A stretch of DNA of 64,000 bases from Clostridium sp. BJN0013 (GTDB taxonomy: Bacteria; Bacillota; Clostridia; Clostridiales; Clostridiaceae), in NCBI RefSeq assembly GCF_040939125.1, contig NZ_CP162495.1, positions 2,046,001 to 2,110,000 on the forward strand, given 5' to 3'. The notes under the pieces are model-generated. The model saw only the letters and a program-made list of their open reading frames with translations, was not told the DNA's origin and did no database searches. This document shows positions 36,854-46,602 of the stretch, one piece after another. The position numbers were made by a program, and so were the translations under genes. Position 1 is the stretch's first letter, and the number at the start of each line of letters is the position of its first letter.

Positions 36854-37569
36854 AATAACTTTCCACCTTTTATATATTGTATTTCTTTTTCAGTTAAATA
36901 TCTCCATGCACCTTCTTTAAGATTACCTATTTTTATATCTCCTATAGCAGTTCTCATTAAAGTTATTACAGGATGGCCTATGGCATCACACATTTTTCTA
37001 ATCTGTCTGTTTTTTCCCTCATGTATTTCTATTTTTACCTTTGAACTTTCCTTATTTGAACTAATTAAATTAAATTTTGCTTTAGCTGTTATATATCCCC
37101 CTATATCTATACCATTTTCAAATCGTTTTATATCCTCACTAGAGGGTTTCCCTTTTATTGTAGCAATATACACCTTGGATTTTTGGCTCCCTGGATGAGC
37201 TATATTATTATATACTTCTCCATCATTGGTAAGTATTATAATTCCTGAAGTATTATAATCTAACCTTCCTATAGGATAAACTCTTTCATTTACTTTTACT
37301 ATATGAAGAAGTGTTTTGCGTCCTCTATCATCTTTAACAGAAGATATATATCCCTTAGGTTTATTTAATAATATATACACTTTTTTATTTTCTTTCTCTA
37401 TTCTTTTATTATCTACTAGAATTTCATCCCTCTCATCATCAATTGTTGTTCCTAATCTACTTACAATTACTCCATTTACTTTTACTCTTCCCTCCAATAT
37501 TGTATGTTCACATTTTCTTCTGGAAGCTATCCCACAGGAAGCCATATATTTATGTAATCTCTCTATCAT
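36850..37569 (-). CDS. rluB: Ribosomal large subunit pseudouridine synthase B family
   Basis: 239 residues. N-terminal S4 RNA-binding domain (RLHKYMASCGIASRRKCE) and RsuA/RluB catalytic domain with the active-site Asp in GRLDYNTSGIIILTNDG and HEGKNRQIRKMC. Modifies 23S rRNA (probably U2605 region). Coupled to a YpmA-like small gene by a 4-bp overlap. Confidence 0.93.
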   Translation of the reverse strand: MIERLHKYMASCGIASRRKCEHTILEGRVKVNGVIVSRLGTTIDDERDEILVDNKRIEKENKKVYILLNKPKGYISSVKDDRGRKTLLHIVKVNERVYPIGRLDYNTSGIIILTNDGEVYNNIAHPGSQKSKVYIATIKGKPSSEDIKRFENGIDIGGYITAKAKFNLISSNKESSKVKIEIHEGKNRQIRKMCDAIGHPVITLMRTAIGDIKIGNLKEGAWRYLTEKEIQYIKGGKLL

Positions 37570-37642
37570 GTTATCATCATCCTACTCACATATTAAATAT
37601 ATTTTTATTATCATTATATAGCAATTTAATAGTACTTTACTA

Positions 37643-37727
37643 TCACGTGATTCAGAGGTTCAGGTAAAATTTACTTATAAGCACTGTTTTTCTGAACCTT
37701 AATCAGTGTCTATCCACCACTTCTAAG
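37643..37727 (+). repeat. Dispersed intergenic repeat, degenerate copy
   Basis: CACGTGATTCAGAGG, TTCAGGTAAAATTTACTTAT, then TCTGAACCTTA and AGTGTCTATCCACCACTTC follow the order of the plus-oriented copy at 41411-41543, with a shortened loop. Confidence 0.55.
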
Positions 37728-37744
37728 AAAATATGTGATCTTTA

Positions 37745-37794
37745 AATAATAAAATTAATCCTCAATAATATGACTGAGGATTAATTTTATTATT
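37745..37794 (-). terminator. Terminator of the family 2 glycosyltransferase gene
   Basis: A perfect 20-bp stem (37745-37764 and 37775-37794) overlaps the stop codon of the minus-strand gene. Confidence 0.8.
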
Positions 37795-39181
37795 CCACTT
37801 CCTGTATACTTATTTGTCTTATATGTTTAGTATGATTCCATTCTTTGTTATTCTTGTCCAATATTCCTTGTATTGTTATTGGTATCCATGTCAAAGTATA
37901 TATACCATAGAGCAGATACCATATAAATATTCTAAGAGAATTTTTACCTCCTAATAAGGATATGCCTATTACAAATATCAAAAGATATAAAATACTTCCA
38001 GATACCGTCTCTAATAGAGTAGGTGAATCAAACATCAGCGCGAGTACTACTATATTGAAGGAATATAAAACAAATATAGAAAACATCTTCTTTGACAGTT
38101 TATTTTCTAACATCATTATAAAAGGGGTTACTAGAAATTGAACTATACTAAATGTTTTCCATACTATAGGTATAAAATATATATTTATAACAAATATATT
38201 TAAACCATGGGTATTCTGTAGAATAGTTATAAAAGCTGAAAGCCCTATTAACAAGGTGACAAAAGGTTGCACAGTATATATGGCACAGTCAAGTGCCGTG
38301 AGATTTTTATCTCTTAGTGCCTTTTTTATAAGTTTAAAGAAAAACCTGGAGGCAACATCGGTAAATCCTTTCATCCATCTTTTTCTTTGATGCCAGGACT
38401 GTTTCAGCGTTAAAGGCTTTTCATCATACACTACGGCATTGTGAGCCCATCCTACCTTATATCCATTTAACACTAATTTACAGGTGAATTCTAAATCTTC
38501 AGTTAAACAAGTGGCACCCCATCCAAGTTGCTTTAGTATATCTGTATTCATACAAAAGCCAGTGCCTCCAATTTGATTTGATAATCCAAGATTTGACCTA
38601 GAAAGTTGAAAAAGCCTATTGGCAGTCCAAAAAGAAATTGAATAAGAGCCTGTTATCCATGAGTCATTAGGATTTTTACTGTCTATGTAACCTTGAACAA
38701 CTTTATATCCTTGACATAATTTATAATTCATTTCCATTAAAAAATTTTTTGAGACCAAATTATCTGCATCAAAAACAGCTATAGAATCATACTGTTTATC
38801 CATTTTAAATATTTTATTGAACATCCATTCCAGTGCATATCCCTTCCCTTTTTTATCCGGAACTCTTCTTTCAAATACATTTACATTATACTGTTTTGCT
38901 ATGGATGCTGTATTATCATCACAATTATCCGCAATAACAAAAATATCATACATATCTTTGGGATAATCAATATCTTTCAGACTCTCTATTATTTTTGCAA
39001 TAACCATCTCTTCATTATGAGCTGCTACCAAAAGGGCAAAAGTATTTTTAGGCATACATTTTTCTGCACCATTATCTCTTTTTTTATAGAGTCCAAATAA
39101 AGAAAGTATTAGATAATACATTGTGATTGTAAAAACTGATATTTGAAAAATAGCTGTAAAATTAAAAATAAACTCTTTCAT
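37790..39181 (-). CDS. Family 2 glycosyltransferase, PgaC-like
   Basis: 463 residues from ATG 39181. An N-terminal transmembrane helix, then a processive GT2 catalytic domain: AAHNEEMVIAKII, VIADNCDDNT, AVFDADNLVSKNF (DAD), GWGATCLTEDLEF (TED) and QSWHQRKRWMKG (Q-x-x-R-W). At least four C-terminal membrane helices follow. This is the layout of poly-N-acetylglucosamine or cellulose-type synthases; the sugar cannot be read. No PgaA/B/D partner is adjacent; a polysaccharide deacetylase lies 24 kb away. Confidence 0.88.
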   Translation of the reverse strand: MKEFIFNFTAIFQISVFTITMYYLILSLFGLYKKRDNGAEKCMPKNTFALLVAAHNEEMVIAKIIESLKDIDYPKDMYDIFVIADNCDDNTASIAKQYNVNVFERRVPDKKGKGYALEWMFNKIFKMDKQYDSIAVFDADNLVSKNFLMEMNYKLCQGYKVVQGYIDSKNPNDSWITGSYSISFWTANRLFQLSRSNLGLSNQIGGTGFCMNTDILKQLGWGATCLTEDLEFTCKLVLNGYKVGWAHNAVVYDEKPLTLKQSWHQRKRWMKGFTDVASRFFFKLIKKALRDKNLTALDCAIYTVQPFVTLLIGLSAFITILQNTHGLNIFVINIYFIPIVWKTFSIVQFLVTPFIMMLENKLSKKMFSIFVLYSFNIVVLALMFDSPTLLETVSGSILYLLIFVIGISLLGGKNSLRIFIWYLLYGIYTLTWIPITIQGILDKNNKEWNHTKHIRQISIQEVE

Positions 39182-39210
39182 CACAAAAATCCTTCCTTAT
39201 AATATATTTA

Positions 39211-39360
39211 TCCGCATGCGGCAATTAGCTAATACTCCCATCTTCTTCAAAGCAGGGGATAAGCACTGCTACGCGCCTGGATAAGTTCTTCTAAGGTTCA
39301 AATGGAGATAAGCAGTTCTCTACAGCAAACTCCACCTAAACCTAAGAATCACTTGATTCT
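39211..39360 (-). repeat. Dispersed intergenic repeat, full copy
   Basis: Two modules. One is a long imperfect hairpin (TTCTAAGGTTCAAATGGAG with CTCCACCTAAACCTAAGAA, about 39288-39350). The other (about 39221-39273) contains GCTAATACTCCCATCTTCTT and GGGGATAAGCACTGCTACGC. It lies between two minus-strand genes. Sister copies: 41411, 52711 and 59632. Confidence 0.8.
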
Positions 39361-39473
39361 ATCATACTGAAACAAATATATATAAAATATCGTATATCAT
39401 GATACCACAGATTTCTACTTATATGGTATATGTCGAAATATTCTGACTAACAGAATTTATATATTTTTTTACT

Positions 39474-40301
39474 TTATACTAAAGTAATTTTATATAAATC
39501 TTCTCTTCTATGCTTAAGTACAGGAAGAGATTTTCTTACCTCATCTATATAGTTTAAATCTATTTCTGATATTAGTATTCCCTCTTTTTCATCTAATATA
39601 TTTAATATATTACCAAAGGGATCTACTATAAGAGAATTTCCATATGATACATAAGAATAATTCACATTCCTTGCTGGTGATATTCCTACAGTATAAAGTT
39701 GATTTTCTACTGCAGCACTTCTAAATAATAATTCCCAATGAGCAGGTCCTGTGGTAGTATTAAAAGATGCAGGAATAAATATAATTTTCGCCCCTTGAAG
39801 TGCCATTAACCTCATAAGCTCAGGAAATCTTACGTCATAACAGACAGCTACACCTATCTTTCCCCACTTTGTGTCTATTACAGTAGCTTTATTACCTGGC
39901 GTTAAAACTTCTGACTCTTTAAATGTTATTTTATTTTTTATATCTATATCAAATAAATGTACTTTTCTATGTTTTCCTATTATTTCTCCTAATTCATTAA
40001 ATACAAAAGAAGTATTATAGATATTTCCCTTTTCATCAATTTCTGGTATAGAGCCTCCAATTAGATATATTCCCATCTCTTTAGCTGTAGATGATAGCAT
40101 ACTTAAGGTCTCTCCCTGACAATTATCTCTTTCAGCATATTCTCTAAAATACTTAATATTATATGGACAATTAAACATTTCTGGTAATGCTACTATATTA
40201 GCTCCTTTATTTACAGCTTCACCTATGATTTGTTTTGCTCTTTTCACATTATCACTCTTAGAGGACTTCAAAACCATCATCTGGCACAAACCTATTTTCA
40301 T
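39474..40301 (-). CDS. Carbon-nitrogen hydrolase (nitrilase/omega-amidase type)
   Basis: 275 residues from ATG 40301. The catalytic triad Glu (ALPEMFNCPY), Lys (GKHRKVHLFDID) and Cys (GVAVCYDVRFPEL) is complete, and the sequence around it fits the Nit2/omega-amidase subgroup that deaminates alpha-ketoglutaramate and related products. Cytosolic. Monocistronic. Exact substrate is inferred. Confidence 0.9.
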   Translation of the reverse strand: MKIGLCQMMVLKSSKSDNVKRAKQIIGEAVNKGANIVALPEMFNCPYNIKYFREYAERDNCQGETLSMLSSTAKEMGIYLIGGSIPEIDEKGNIYNTSFVFNELGEIIGKHRKVHLFDIDIKNKITFKESEVLTPGNKATVIDTKWGKIGVAVCYDVRFPELMRLMALQGAKIIFIPASFNTTTGPAHWELLFRSAAVENQLYTVGISPARNVNYSYVSYGNSLIVDPFGNILNILDEKEGILISEIDLNYIDEVRKSLPVLKHRREDLYKITLV

Positions 40302-40627
40302 CACAAAACACCCTCTTTTAAATTAGCTTATATATTTATCTATAATATTATACCTACATACAACTTATATACTACCATTAATTATAGTTTATTATTATGG
40401 ACTATTCAACGATGGATAAAAATTTAATATTTAAGATACAATTTTGTAATTTATTTTTTAATCCGGGCCTAAAAAGGGATAAGTATCTTGCTAACCCTTT
40501 TCTAAGTTCTTTTAATATTTTTCATACCCTAGAAAACTATTGATTAAAAATAATGTACATTATATAATTTTAATATTGTTATTTAAGTAAAAAATCAATT
40601 AAATCATTATGAATAGGAGATCATTTA
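40302..40627. other. Intergenic stretch, little structure
   Basis: About 325 bp between divergent genes. Only a weak match to the dispersed repeat (about 40459-40512: ATCCGGGCC, GGGATAAG, TTCTAAGTTCTTT) and presumably the two promoters are here. Confidence 0.4.
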
Positions 40628-41386
40628 ATGAAACAACATTCCCTTTCCAGAACTGAACTATTATTTGGAAAAGAAGCTATAAAAAAATTAAATCATAGTA
40701 CTGTAGTACTATTTGGTTTAGGTGGCGTAGGAAGTTTTGCCCTAGAAGCTTTAGCAAGAGGGGGTATAGGCCATATTATTATAGTAGATGATGATACTAT
40801 TTGTCTGACAAATATAAATAGACAAATACATGCAAACTTTCATACAATAGGTAAATATAAAACAGATGTTTTAAAAGATAGAATTTTAGATATAAATCCT
40901 AATTGCAGGGTAGAATCTTATAAAATATTTGCAGACAAGAGTAATATAGATAATATTATACCCCTTACTGCAGATTATGTAATAGATGCTATTGATACTG
41001 TATCTTCAAAAATATCTCTGGTAGTATGGTGTAAAAATCATAATGTAAATATAATTAGCTGTATGGGTACAGGAAATAAACTAGATCCTACTAAATTTAA
41101 AGTATGCGATATTTACGATACAAAAATATGTCCTTTAGCTAAAGTAATGAGACATGAACTTAGAAAACGAGGAATAAAAGACTTAAAAGTATTGTATTCA
41201 GAGGAAATACCTAAAAAACCAAAAATAGAAGAAGTTACAACTTGCAGGGAAGGCTGTGTATGTACTGGCGGTTCAAAAAAGTGTTTATTAAAACGTCAAA
41301 TACCTTCTAGCAATTCCTTTGTTCCTCCTGTGGCAGGAATGATAATAGCAGGTGAGGTAATTAAAGATATATTATCATTAAATTAA
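40628..41386 (+). CDS. tcdA: tRNA threonylcarbamoyladenosine dehydratase
   Basis: 252 residues of the ThiF/MoeB/HesA E1-like family: nucleotide-binding GLGGVGSFALEALARGGIG, DDDTICLTNINRQIHA, and DAIDTVSSKISL. The C-terminal ends with GEVIKDIL as in TcdA/CsdL. The enzyme uses ATP to cyclise t6A37 to ct6A. Zinc-binding CREGCVC is kept. Alone in its unit, convergent with luxS. Confidence 0.9.
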   Translation: MKQHSLSRTELLFGKEAIKKLNHSTVVLFGLGGVGSFALEALARGGIGHIIIVDDDTICLTNINRQIHANFHTIGKYKTDVLKDRILDINPNCRVESYKIFADKSNIDNIIPLTADYVIDAIDTVSSKISLVVWCKNHNVNIISCMGTGNKLDPTKFKVCDIYDTKICPLAKVMRHELRKRGIKDLKVLYSEEIPKKPKIEEVTTCREGCVCTGGSKKCLLKRQIPSSNSFVPPVAGMIIAGEVIKDILSLN

Positions 41387-41410
41387 TTTTTATCTTTATA
41401 AATGCCTTAA

Positions 41411-41543
41411 TCAAGTGATTCCAAGGTTCAGGTGGAGTTTACTCATAGGAAATTTTTCTCCATCTAAACCTTAGAGGAACTTATAAAGGAACTTGTAACA
41501 GTGCTTATCCCCCACTTTGAAAAAGCTGAAGGTGTTAGCTATT
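41411..41543 (+). repeat. Dispersed intergenic repeat, full copy, plus orientation
   Basis: TCAAGTGATTCCAAGGTTCA, GGTGGAGTTTAC, then CTCCATCTAAACCTTAGAGG form the long hairpin. The second module has CAGTGCTTATCCCCCAC, TTTGAAAAAGC and GGTGTTAGCT. It fills the convergent gap between tcdA and luxS. Confidence 0.8.
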
Positions 41544-41552
41544 GATATAAAT

Positions 41553-42038
41553 TTATTTTGGATAATTAAGATTTTTTTCACTAATGCTATTTAGCACATC
41601 CTCTAAATATTTTTTTGCTAAATACTTAGCCATAGGTAAATTCATATCAAGATAATTTCCGCAATCTCTTGCTGATGCACCTGGAATTTCACCATTATAT
41701 TCTGCAATAAATTTAAACATCTCTTTAACTAAACCTATAATTTCCCTTGATTCAAATCCCCTATCACTTCCTAGCAATAAATACAATCCTGTTCTACAAC
41801 CCATAGGTCCGAAATAAACTATCTTATTGCCATATTCACTATGATTTCTTAAAAAGGTTGCTCCCAAATGTTCAATAGTATGCAATTCAGCAGTATTCAT
41901 TACTGGTTCAAAATTTGGTCTTGTCATCCTAATATCAAATGTGGTTATTATTGCTCCATTAATATTATCTCTGCGTGAAACATATACTCCAGGTAATAAT
42001 TTCAGGTGATTAATTGTAAAACTAGTGATCTTCTCCAT
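41553..42038 (-). CDS. luxS: S-ribosylhomocysteine lyase (AI-2 synthesis)
   Basis: 161 residues from the ATG at 42038 (GGAG 6 bases upstream). Metal ligands H53 and H57 in HTIEHLGA and C126 in ARDCGNYL; catalytic C81 in GPMGCRTG. Converts S-ribosylhomocysteine to homocysteine and DPD, the precursor of autoinducer 2. Monocistronic. Confidence 0.96.
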   Translation of the reverse strand: MEKITSFTINHLKLLPGVYVSRRDNINGAIITTFDIRMTRPNFEPVMNTAELHTIEHLGATFLRNHSEYGNKIVYFGPMGCRTGLYLLLGSDRGFESREIIGLVKEMFKFIAEYNGEIPGASARDCGNYLDMNLPMAKYLAKKYLEDVLNSISEKNLNYPK

Positions 42039-42210
42039 ATTTTTCTCCATTTCATTTTTATTGTTATAATTTTTAATATTTCCTATTTTTCTCTTTAGTT
42101 TTTTTATATGTTTTATATAATTATAGTATATATTCTTATATTTTTCTATATTAGTGGTTTACTTTAGTTTTTAATTAACATAATATATATGATGTTAATT
42201 CCACCTATAC

Positions 42211-42256
42211 AAAAACAAATATTATTAAAGTCCTTATACCAACAATATTTGTTTTT
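42211..42256 (-). terminator. Terminator of the potassium channel gene
   Basis: A 13-bp perfect stem (42211-42223 and 42244-42256), 7 bases after the stop on the minus strand. Confidence 0.7.
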
Positions 42257-42263
42257 ATTGAAT

Positions 42264-43151
42264 TTACTTTTTATCCCAAAACAAACAAGATACAAATACT
42301 CCTATTATAATTACTCCAAATATGGTTTCAAGCATAACCAATATCCTAACAACCATAGAATTAGGCAAAATATCTCCATAACCTAATGTAGTCATAGTAA
42401 CAGCACTAAAATACATAAAATTCCATATTGGATATTTGAAATTTCCATTTATTATAGATCTCAGTACCAAAGGACTATCATCTAAAAAAGATATGGAGTT
42501 TTCTATAAGTTTTGGAAAATAAAAATTTAGAGGATAATAAAAATATTCCTTCCTAAAAATTTCATTATAAAGTGAGGTATAATTATTTACCCAGACATAT
42601 TTGCTATCTATCTTTTTAAATTTACTCTTATCACTTTTTTTATAACTCTTAAAATCCTTATATTGTTCCTCTTCATTTATCTTGTAAAAACATATTTTTA
42701 ACTTATTACTATTAAATTTACTACTTACTTTATCTTCTCCTAGGTCTTCTATACTTATATGGGTAATATCTTGACTTTGAAATAAAAGATAATAATAATT
42801 AGCCCAATTTTCTCCTAATACTTTATCAAAGGTAAATATATTTGCAGAAAAAGATGATCCAGGAGTCTCTAGTTTTGCAATGGGTCTTTTATATTCATTA
42901 GAGGATATTAAATATTTTACCATGTCTTTAAATTCTCTATTATATATGGGGATATTCAAACTCTTTCTAAAAGCTTCTACCTTTGTATTCATGTTCACAT
43001 CATTTTGAAATATAAAAAATTCTCCCTGGGAATCATTAGCTATATCCCAGTAAATAAATCCAAAAGAAAATAATATGCTAACATAAAGCAATGCTAACAT
43101 AAGTAAAATAGTCTTTTTCTCAAGCTTATGTAAATTAATAAACCACCTCAT
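42264..43151 (-). CDS. Two-helix potassium channel with large external domain
   Basis: 295 residues. TM1 at about 14-35, pore helix and selectivity filter TTLGYGD (254-260), TM2 at about 266-291, and a very short cytosolic tail (DKK). KcsA-like channels have ~30 residues between TM1 and pore helix; here ~200 residues separate them, and this part is hydrophilic, with many Lys, Tyr and Phe, and presumably extracellular. No RCK domain. Ribosome binding site AGAGG. Monocistronic. Confidence 0.85.
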   Translation of the reverse strand: MRWFINLHKLEKKTILLMLALLYVSILFSFGFIYWDIANDSQGEFFIFQNDVNMNTKVEAFRKSLNIPIYNREFKDMVKYLISSNEYKRPIAKLETPGSSFSANIFTFDKVLGENWANYYYLLFQSQDITHISIEDLGEDKVSSKFNSNKLKICFYKINEEEQYKDFKSYKKSDKSKFKKIDSKYVWVNNYTSLYNEIFRKEYFYYPLNFYFPKLIENSISFLDDSPLVLRSIINGNFKYPIWNFMYFSAVTMTTLGYGDILPNSMVVRILVMLETIFGVIIIGVFVSCLFWDKK

Positions 43152-43228
43152 AAATATAACCTCTATATTAATAAAATAGATATATCTATTTATACTTTTA
43201 CAAAGAGATTATTATCACATTTATTTAT

Positions 43229-43275
43229 TATAATAAAAAGAAACCCACTTAAATTACAGCAGATTTCTTTTATTT
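43229..43275 (-). terminator. Possible terminator of the arg operon
   Basis: AAAAGAAA and TTTCTTTT arms with a ~20-nt partly paired interior end in TTTTTATT on the minus strand, ~30 bases after argD. Weak. Confidence 0.45.
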
Positions 43276-43302
43276 GATTTAAATATATTTTTAATATATA
43301 AG

Positions 43303-44475
43303 TTACTCTTCCTCTATAATTTCATATAGTGTATTTAATCCCGCTTCTAATTCTTCTTTTGAAATAATAAGGGGTGGTAATAATCTCACTACATTTGGTC
43401 CTGCAGTTAATACAAGAAGACCTTTCTGGAGAGCTTTCTTTTGGATTTTGGATGCTTCCCCTTCAATTTCTATTCCTATCATAAGTCCCATTCCACGAAC
43501 TTCTAATATGCTCTTTTTATTCTTACTTTTAAAATACTCCTTAACAAATTCCCCTTTTTCACTTACTTCCTCTAAAAAAGAATCCTCACTTATTATGTTT
43601 AATACTTCTAGGGCACCCGCTGCACAAACAGGATTCCCCCCAAAAGTAGAGCCATGATCTCCATATCCAAAGGTATTTTTCAATTTTTCATTACAAAGCA
43701 CAGCACCTATAGGTAATCCTCCTCCCAGGCCTTTTGCAGTGGATATAATATCTGGACAAACACCATAATTATTAAAACCATAGATCTTTCCTGTTCTTCC
43801 TATACCACATTGAATTTCATCACATATAACCAAGATATCTTCCTTCTCTGCTATTTCAAAAACCTTATGAACGAATTCTTCACTTAGTGGATTTATTCCT
43901 CCTTCTCCTTGAATAGGTTCTATCATAATAGCACAAATTGATGAATCTATGGATTTTTCTAATTCTTCCACATTGGCCTCTGCATATTTAAAGCCTTCAG
44001 TAAAGGGATAAAAATATTTATGAAGCTTTTCCTGTCCTCCTGCTTTTAATGTAGTTATAGTTCTTCCATGAAAACTCTTTTTCAATGTGAGTATAGTATT
44101 TCTAGCCTTTCCATGTTTATCAAAACTATACTTTCTTGCTAATTTTATAGCTCCTTCATTAGCTTCTGCACCAGAATTACAAAAAAACACTTTATTCATA
44201 TTTGAAATTTCAGTAAATTTTTTGGCTAGTTCCAATACAGGAATATTCAAAAATATATTAGAAGTATGAACTACTTTTTCCAATTGAGCTTCTACAGCTT
44301 TAATCCAGGTCATATTTCCATAACCTAAGGACATTACACCAATGCCAGATGTAAAATCTAAATATTCCTTGTTACAAGTATCATATAACTTACATCCTTT
44401 TCCATAGGTAAACACCACAGGGAGATGATTGTAAGTATTCATAAGATACTTTTTTGCATAATTTAAATAATCCAA
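43303..44475 (-). CDS. argD: Acetylornithine aminotransferase
   Basis: 390 residues, class III PLP aminotransferase. FFCNSGAEANEGAIKLARK, ICDEIQCGIGRTG, the PLP lysine in STAKGLGGGLPIGA, and GDHGSTFGGNP. Converts N-acetylglutamate semialdehyde to N-acetylornithine. Last gene of argC-argJ-argB-argD, 12 bases after argB. Confidence 0.95.
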   Translation of the reverse strand: MDYLNYAKKYLMNTYNHLPVVFTYGKGCKLYDTCNKEYLDFTSGIGVMSLGYGNMTWIKAVEAQLEKVVHTSNIFLNIPVLELAKKFTEISNMNKVFFCNSGAEANEGAIKLARKYSFDKHGKARNTILTLKKSFHGRTITTLKAGGQEKLHKYFYPFTEGFKYAEANVEELEKSIDSSICAIMIEPIQGEGGINPLSEEFVHKVFEIAEKEDILVICDEIQCGIGRTGKIYGFNNYGVCPDIISTAKGLGGGLPIGAVLCNEKLKNTFGYGDHGSTFGGNPVCAAGALEVLNIISEDSFLEEVSEKGEFVKEYFKSKNKKSILEVRGMGLMIGIEIEGEASKIQKKALQKGLLVLTAGPNVVRLLPPLIISKEELEAGLNTLYEIIEEE

Positions 44476-44487
44476 ATTAATCTCCTC

Positions 44488-45339
44488 CTAATAAATCATA
44501 GTCCCTATACCTTCTTTTGAAAATAATTCCACAAGAAGACAATGAGGTACTCTACCATCAATAATGTGTGCACTTTTAACTCCTGATTTAATTGCCTCAA
44601 CACAACAATTTATTTTAGGTAACATTCCTCCTTTTATAATATTATCTTCATATAATCTTGGGATATCCTTTAACCTGAGTTCTGAAATTAATGTAGATTT
44701 ATCCTCTATATCTGTCATAACTCCAGGTACATCTGTAAGAAGTATTAAATTTTGTGCTTTTAAAGCTGCCGCTATCTTAAAAGTACATGTATCTGCATTT
44801 ATATTGTAGGTTTCGTTGTCATCTCCAAATGCTATACTACTTATTACAGGAATATATCCATTATCTATAGAACTTATAATAATTTCAGTATTTATGTTTG
44901 TTATCTCTCCTACTCTTCCTAAATCCACGTCTTTAGAAATTTTTTCAGCTTTTATCATCGCCCCATCTATTCCACAGAGCCCAAGAGCTTTTCCACCATA
45001 ACTTTGAATTAACTTTACTAAATCTTTATTTACCTTTCCACTAAGTACCATTTGAACTATATCCATAGTTTCTTCATCTGTATATCTTAGCCCATCTATA
45101 AAAACACTTTTCTTGTTTAATTTTTTTAGATAAGAAGAAATAAATGGACCTCCTCCATGAACAACTACTAAATTTATTCCCACACATTTCATAAGTACTA
45201 AATCATTTATAACATATTTTTTTAGCTGTTCATCCAACATAGCACTGCCACCATACTTAACAACTATTGTTTTTCCTCTGTATTTTTGAATATATGGCAG
45301 TGATTCAGCTAATATTTTTGCCACCTCATTATAATCCAA
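44488..45339 (-). CDS. argB: Acetylglutamate kinase
   Basis: 283 residues of the amino acid kinase family: VVKYGGSAMLDEQLK, VHGGGPFISSYLKK, and the end ISELRLKDIPRLYEDNIIKG. Phosphorylates N-acetylglutamate. The short N-terminus resembles arginine-insensitive enzymes, though the arginine-sensing helix is too divergent to decide by eye. In the arginine operon, 17 bases after argJ. Confidence 0.95.
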   Translation of the reverse strand: MDYNEVAKILAESLPYIQKYRGKTIVVKYGGSAMLDEQLKKYVINDLVLMKCVGINLVVVHGGGPFISSYLKKLNKKSVFIDGLRYTDEETMDIVQMVLSGKVNKDLVKLIQSYGGKALGLCGIDGAMIKAEKISKDVDLGRVGEITNINTEIIISSIDNGYIPVISSIAFGDDNETYNINADTCTFKIAAALKAQNLILLTDVPGVMTDIEDKSTLISELRLKDIPRLYEDNIIKGGMLPKINCCVEAIKSGVKSAHIIDGRVPHCLLVELFSKEGIGTMIY

Positions 45340-45356
45340 TTCCTCCCGTACCTCCC

Positions 45357-46577
45357 TTAAGACATATAACTTCCATTAATCTTTACATAATCGTAGGTTA
45401 AATCACATCCCCAGCAGCATACACTGGAATTTCCTGAATTAAAGTTTAAAACTATACCTACGGCATTTTCTGAAAGTATGTCTACAGATTTTTCAATTGA
45501 AAAATCTACAGGATTGCCATTTTTAAATACCAGTATACTTCCCTTTGAACTTTCCATTGATACTTCAAGCTTATTTATATCAAAGTTTACTCCAGAATAT
45601 CCAAGGGCATCTAATATTCTGCCCCAATTGGCACTGCGTCCAAATAAAGCAGTTTTTACAAGATTTGAACATATTACGGATTTGCCCAAAATTTCCCCTT
45701 CTTTTTCTCCAGGTACATTTTTAACTTTACATTCTATTAATTTAGTGGCCCCTTCCCCGTCTTTTGCTATCATTTTAGCCAATTCTACATTCAATTTTTT
45801 TAATGCCTCTAAAAATACCTGATAATCTTCATTCTCTTCATTTATAATAGGATTTTCTGCTAATCCATTGGCCATAATAAGCACCATATCATTTGTAGAA
45901 GTATCTCCATCCACAGAAATTCTATTATAGCTTACTTTTACACTTTCCTTCAATGCCTTATCTAAAAGATTAGCATTTATATTTACATCTGTGGTAATAA
46001 AAGAAAGCATAGTTGCCATGTTAGGATGTATCATTCCCGATCCCTTAGCCATAGCCCCAATTACCACAGCTTTCCCCCCCAATTCTAATTTTACAGCTAA
46101 TGTCTTTTTAAAAGTATCTGTAGTAATTATAGCTCTGGCTGCATCTTTTCCACCATTTTTATTTAGCTTTTTAACCAGTGATGGAATAGACTCCTTTATA
46201 GCATCAATATTTAATTTTACACCTATAATTCCAGTAGAAGCTACAAGTACATTATCCTCTTCAATTTGTAATTCTTTTCCTATACACTTGCACATTTCTT
46301 TTGCATGATTTATTCCATCTTCTCCTGTACAGGTATTGGCATTTCCACTATTTACAATTATGGCTTGAGCTTTTTTATTTTCCAAATGACTTTTAGTCAC
46401 TAAAAGAGGTGCCCCTTTAACTATATTTTGAGTATAAACTCCCGCTGAATTACAAAGTTTAGTTGACATTACAAGAGCTAGGTCCTGTAAATTATTCTTT
46501 TTAAGACCACAGCTGATTCCTGAAGCTGTAAATCCTTTAGGAGAAGTAATTCCTCCTTCTACAATTTCTAAATTCAT
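45357..46577 (-). CDS. argJ: Glutamate N-acetyltransferase / ornithine acetyltransferase
   Basis: 406 residues. The autoprocessing site is in KGSGMIHPNMATMLSF, with nucleophile T189; the Ala-Thr bond is cut to give alpha and beta chains. Oxyanion residues in ASTGIIGV. Recycles the acetyl group from acetylornithine to glutamate; whether it is bifunctional cannot be told. Explains why no separate argA or argE is needed here. Confidence 0.95.
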   Translation of the reverse strand: MNLEIVEGGITSPKGFTASGISCGLKKNNLQDLALVMSTKLCNSAGVYTQNIVKGAPLLVTKSHLENKKAQAIIVNSGNANTCTGEDGINHAKEMCKCIGKELQIEEDNVLVASTGIIGVKLNIDAIKESIPSLVKKLNKNGGKDAARAIITTDTFKKTLAVKLELGGKAVVIGAMAKGSGMIHPNMATMLSFITTDVNINANLLDKALKESVKVSYNRISVDGDTSTNDMVLIMANGLAENPIINEENEDYQVFLEALKKLNVELAKMIAKDGEGATKLIECKVKNVPGEKEGEILGKSVICSNLVKTALFGRSANWGRILDALGYSGVNFDINKLEVSMESSKGSILVFKNGNPVDFSIEKSVDILSENAVGIVLNFNSGNSSVCCWGCDLTYDYVKINGSYMS

Positions 46578-46602
46578 CCTAAATGTCCTCCTTAAAATTT
46601 AA

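Noticed and set aside
45991-46308. 105-codon plus-strand frame inside argJ
   Set aside because: Shadow of argJ; hydrophobic reading results from the reverse complement of a conserved gene.
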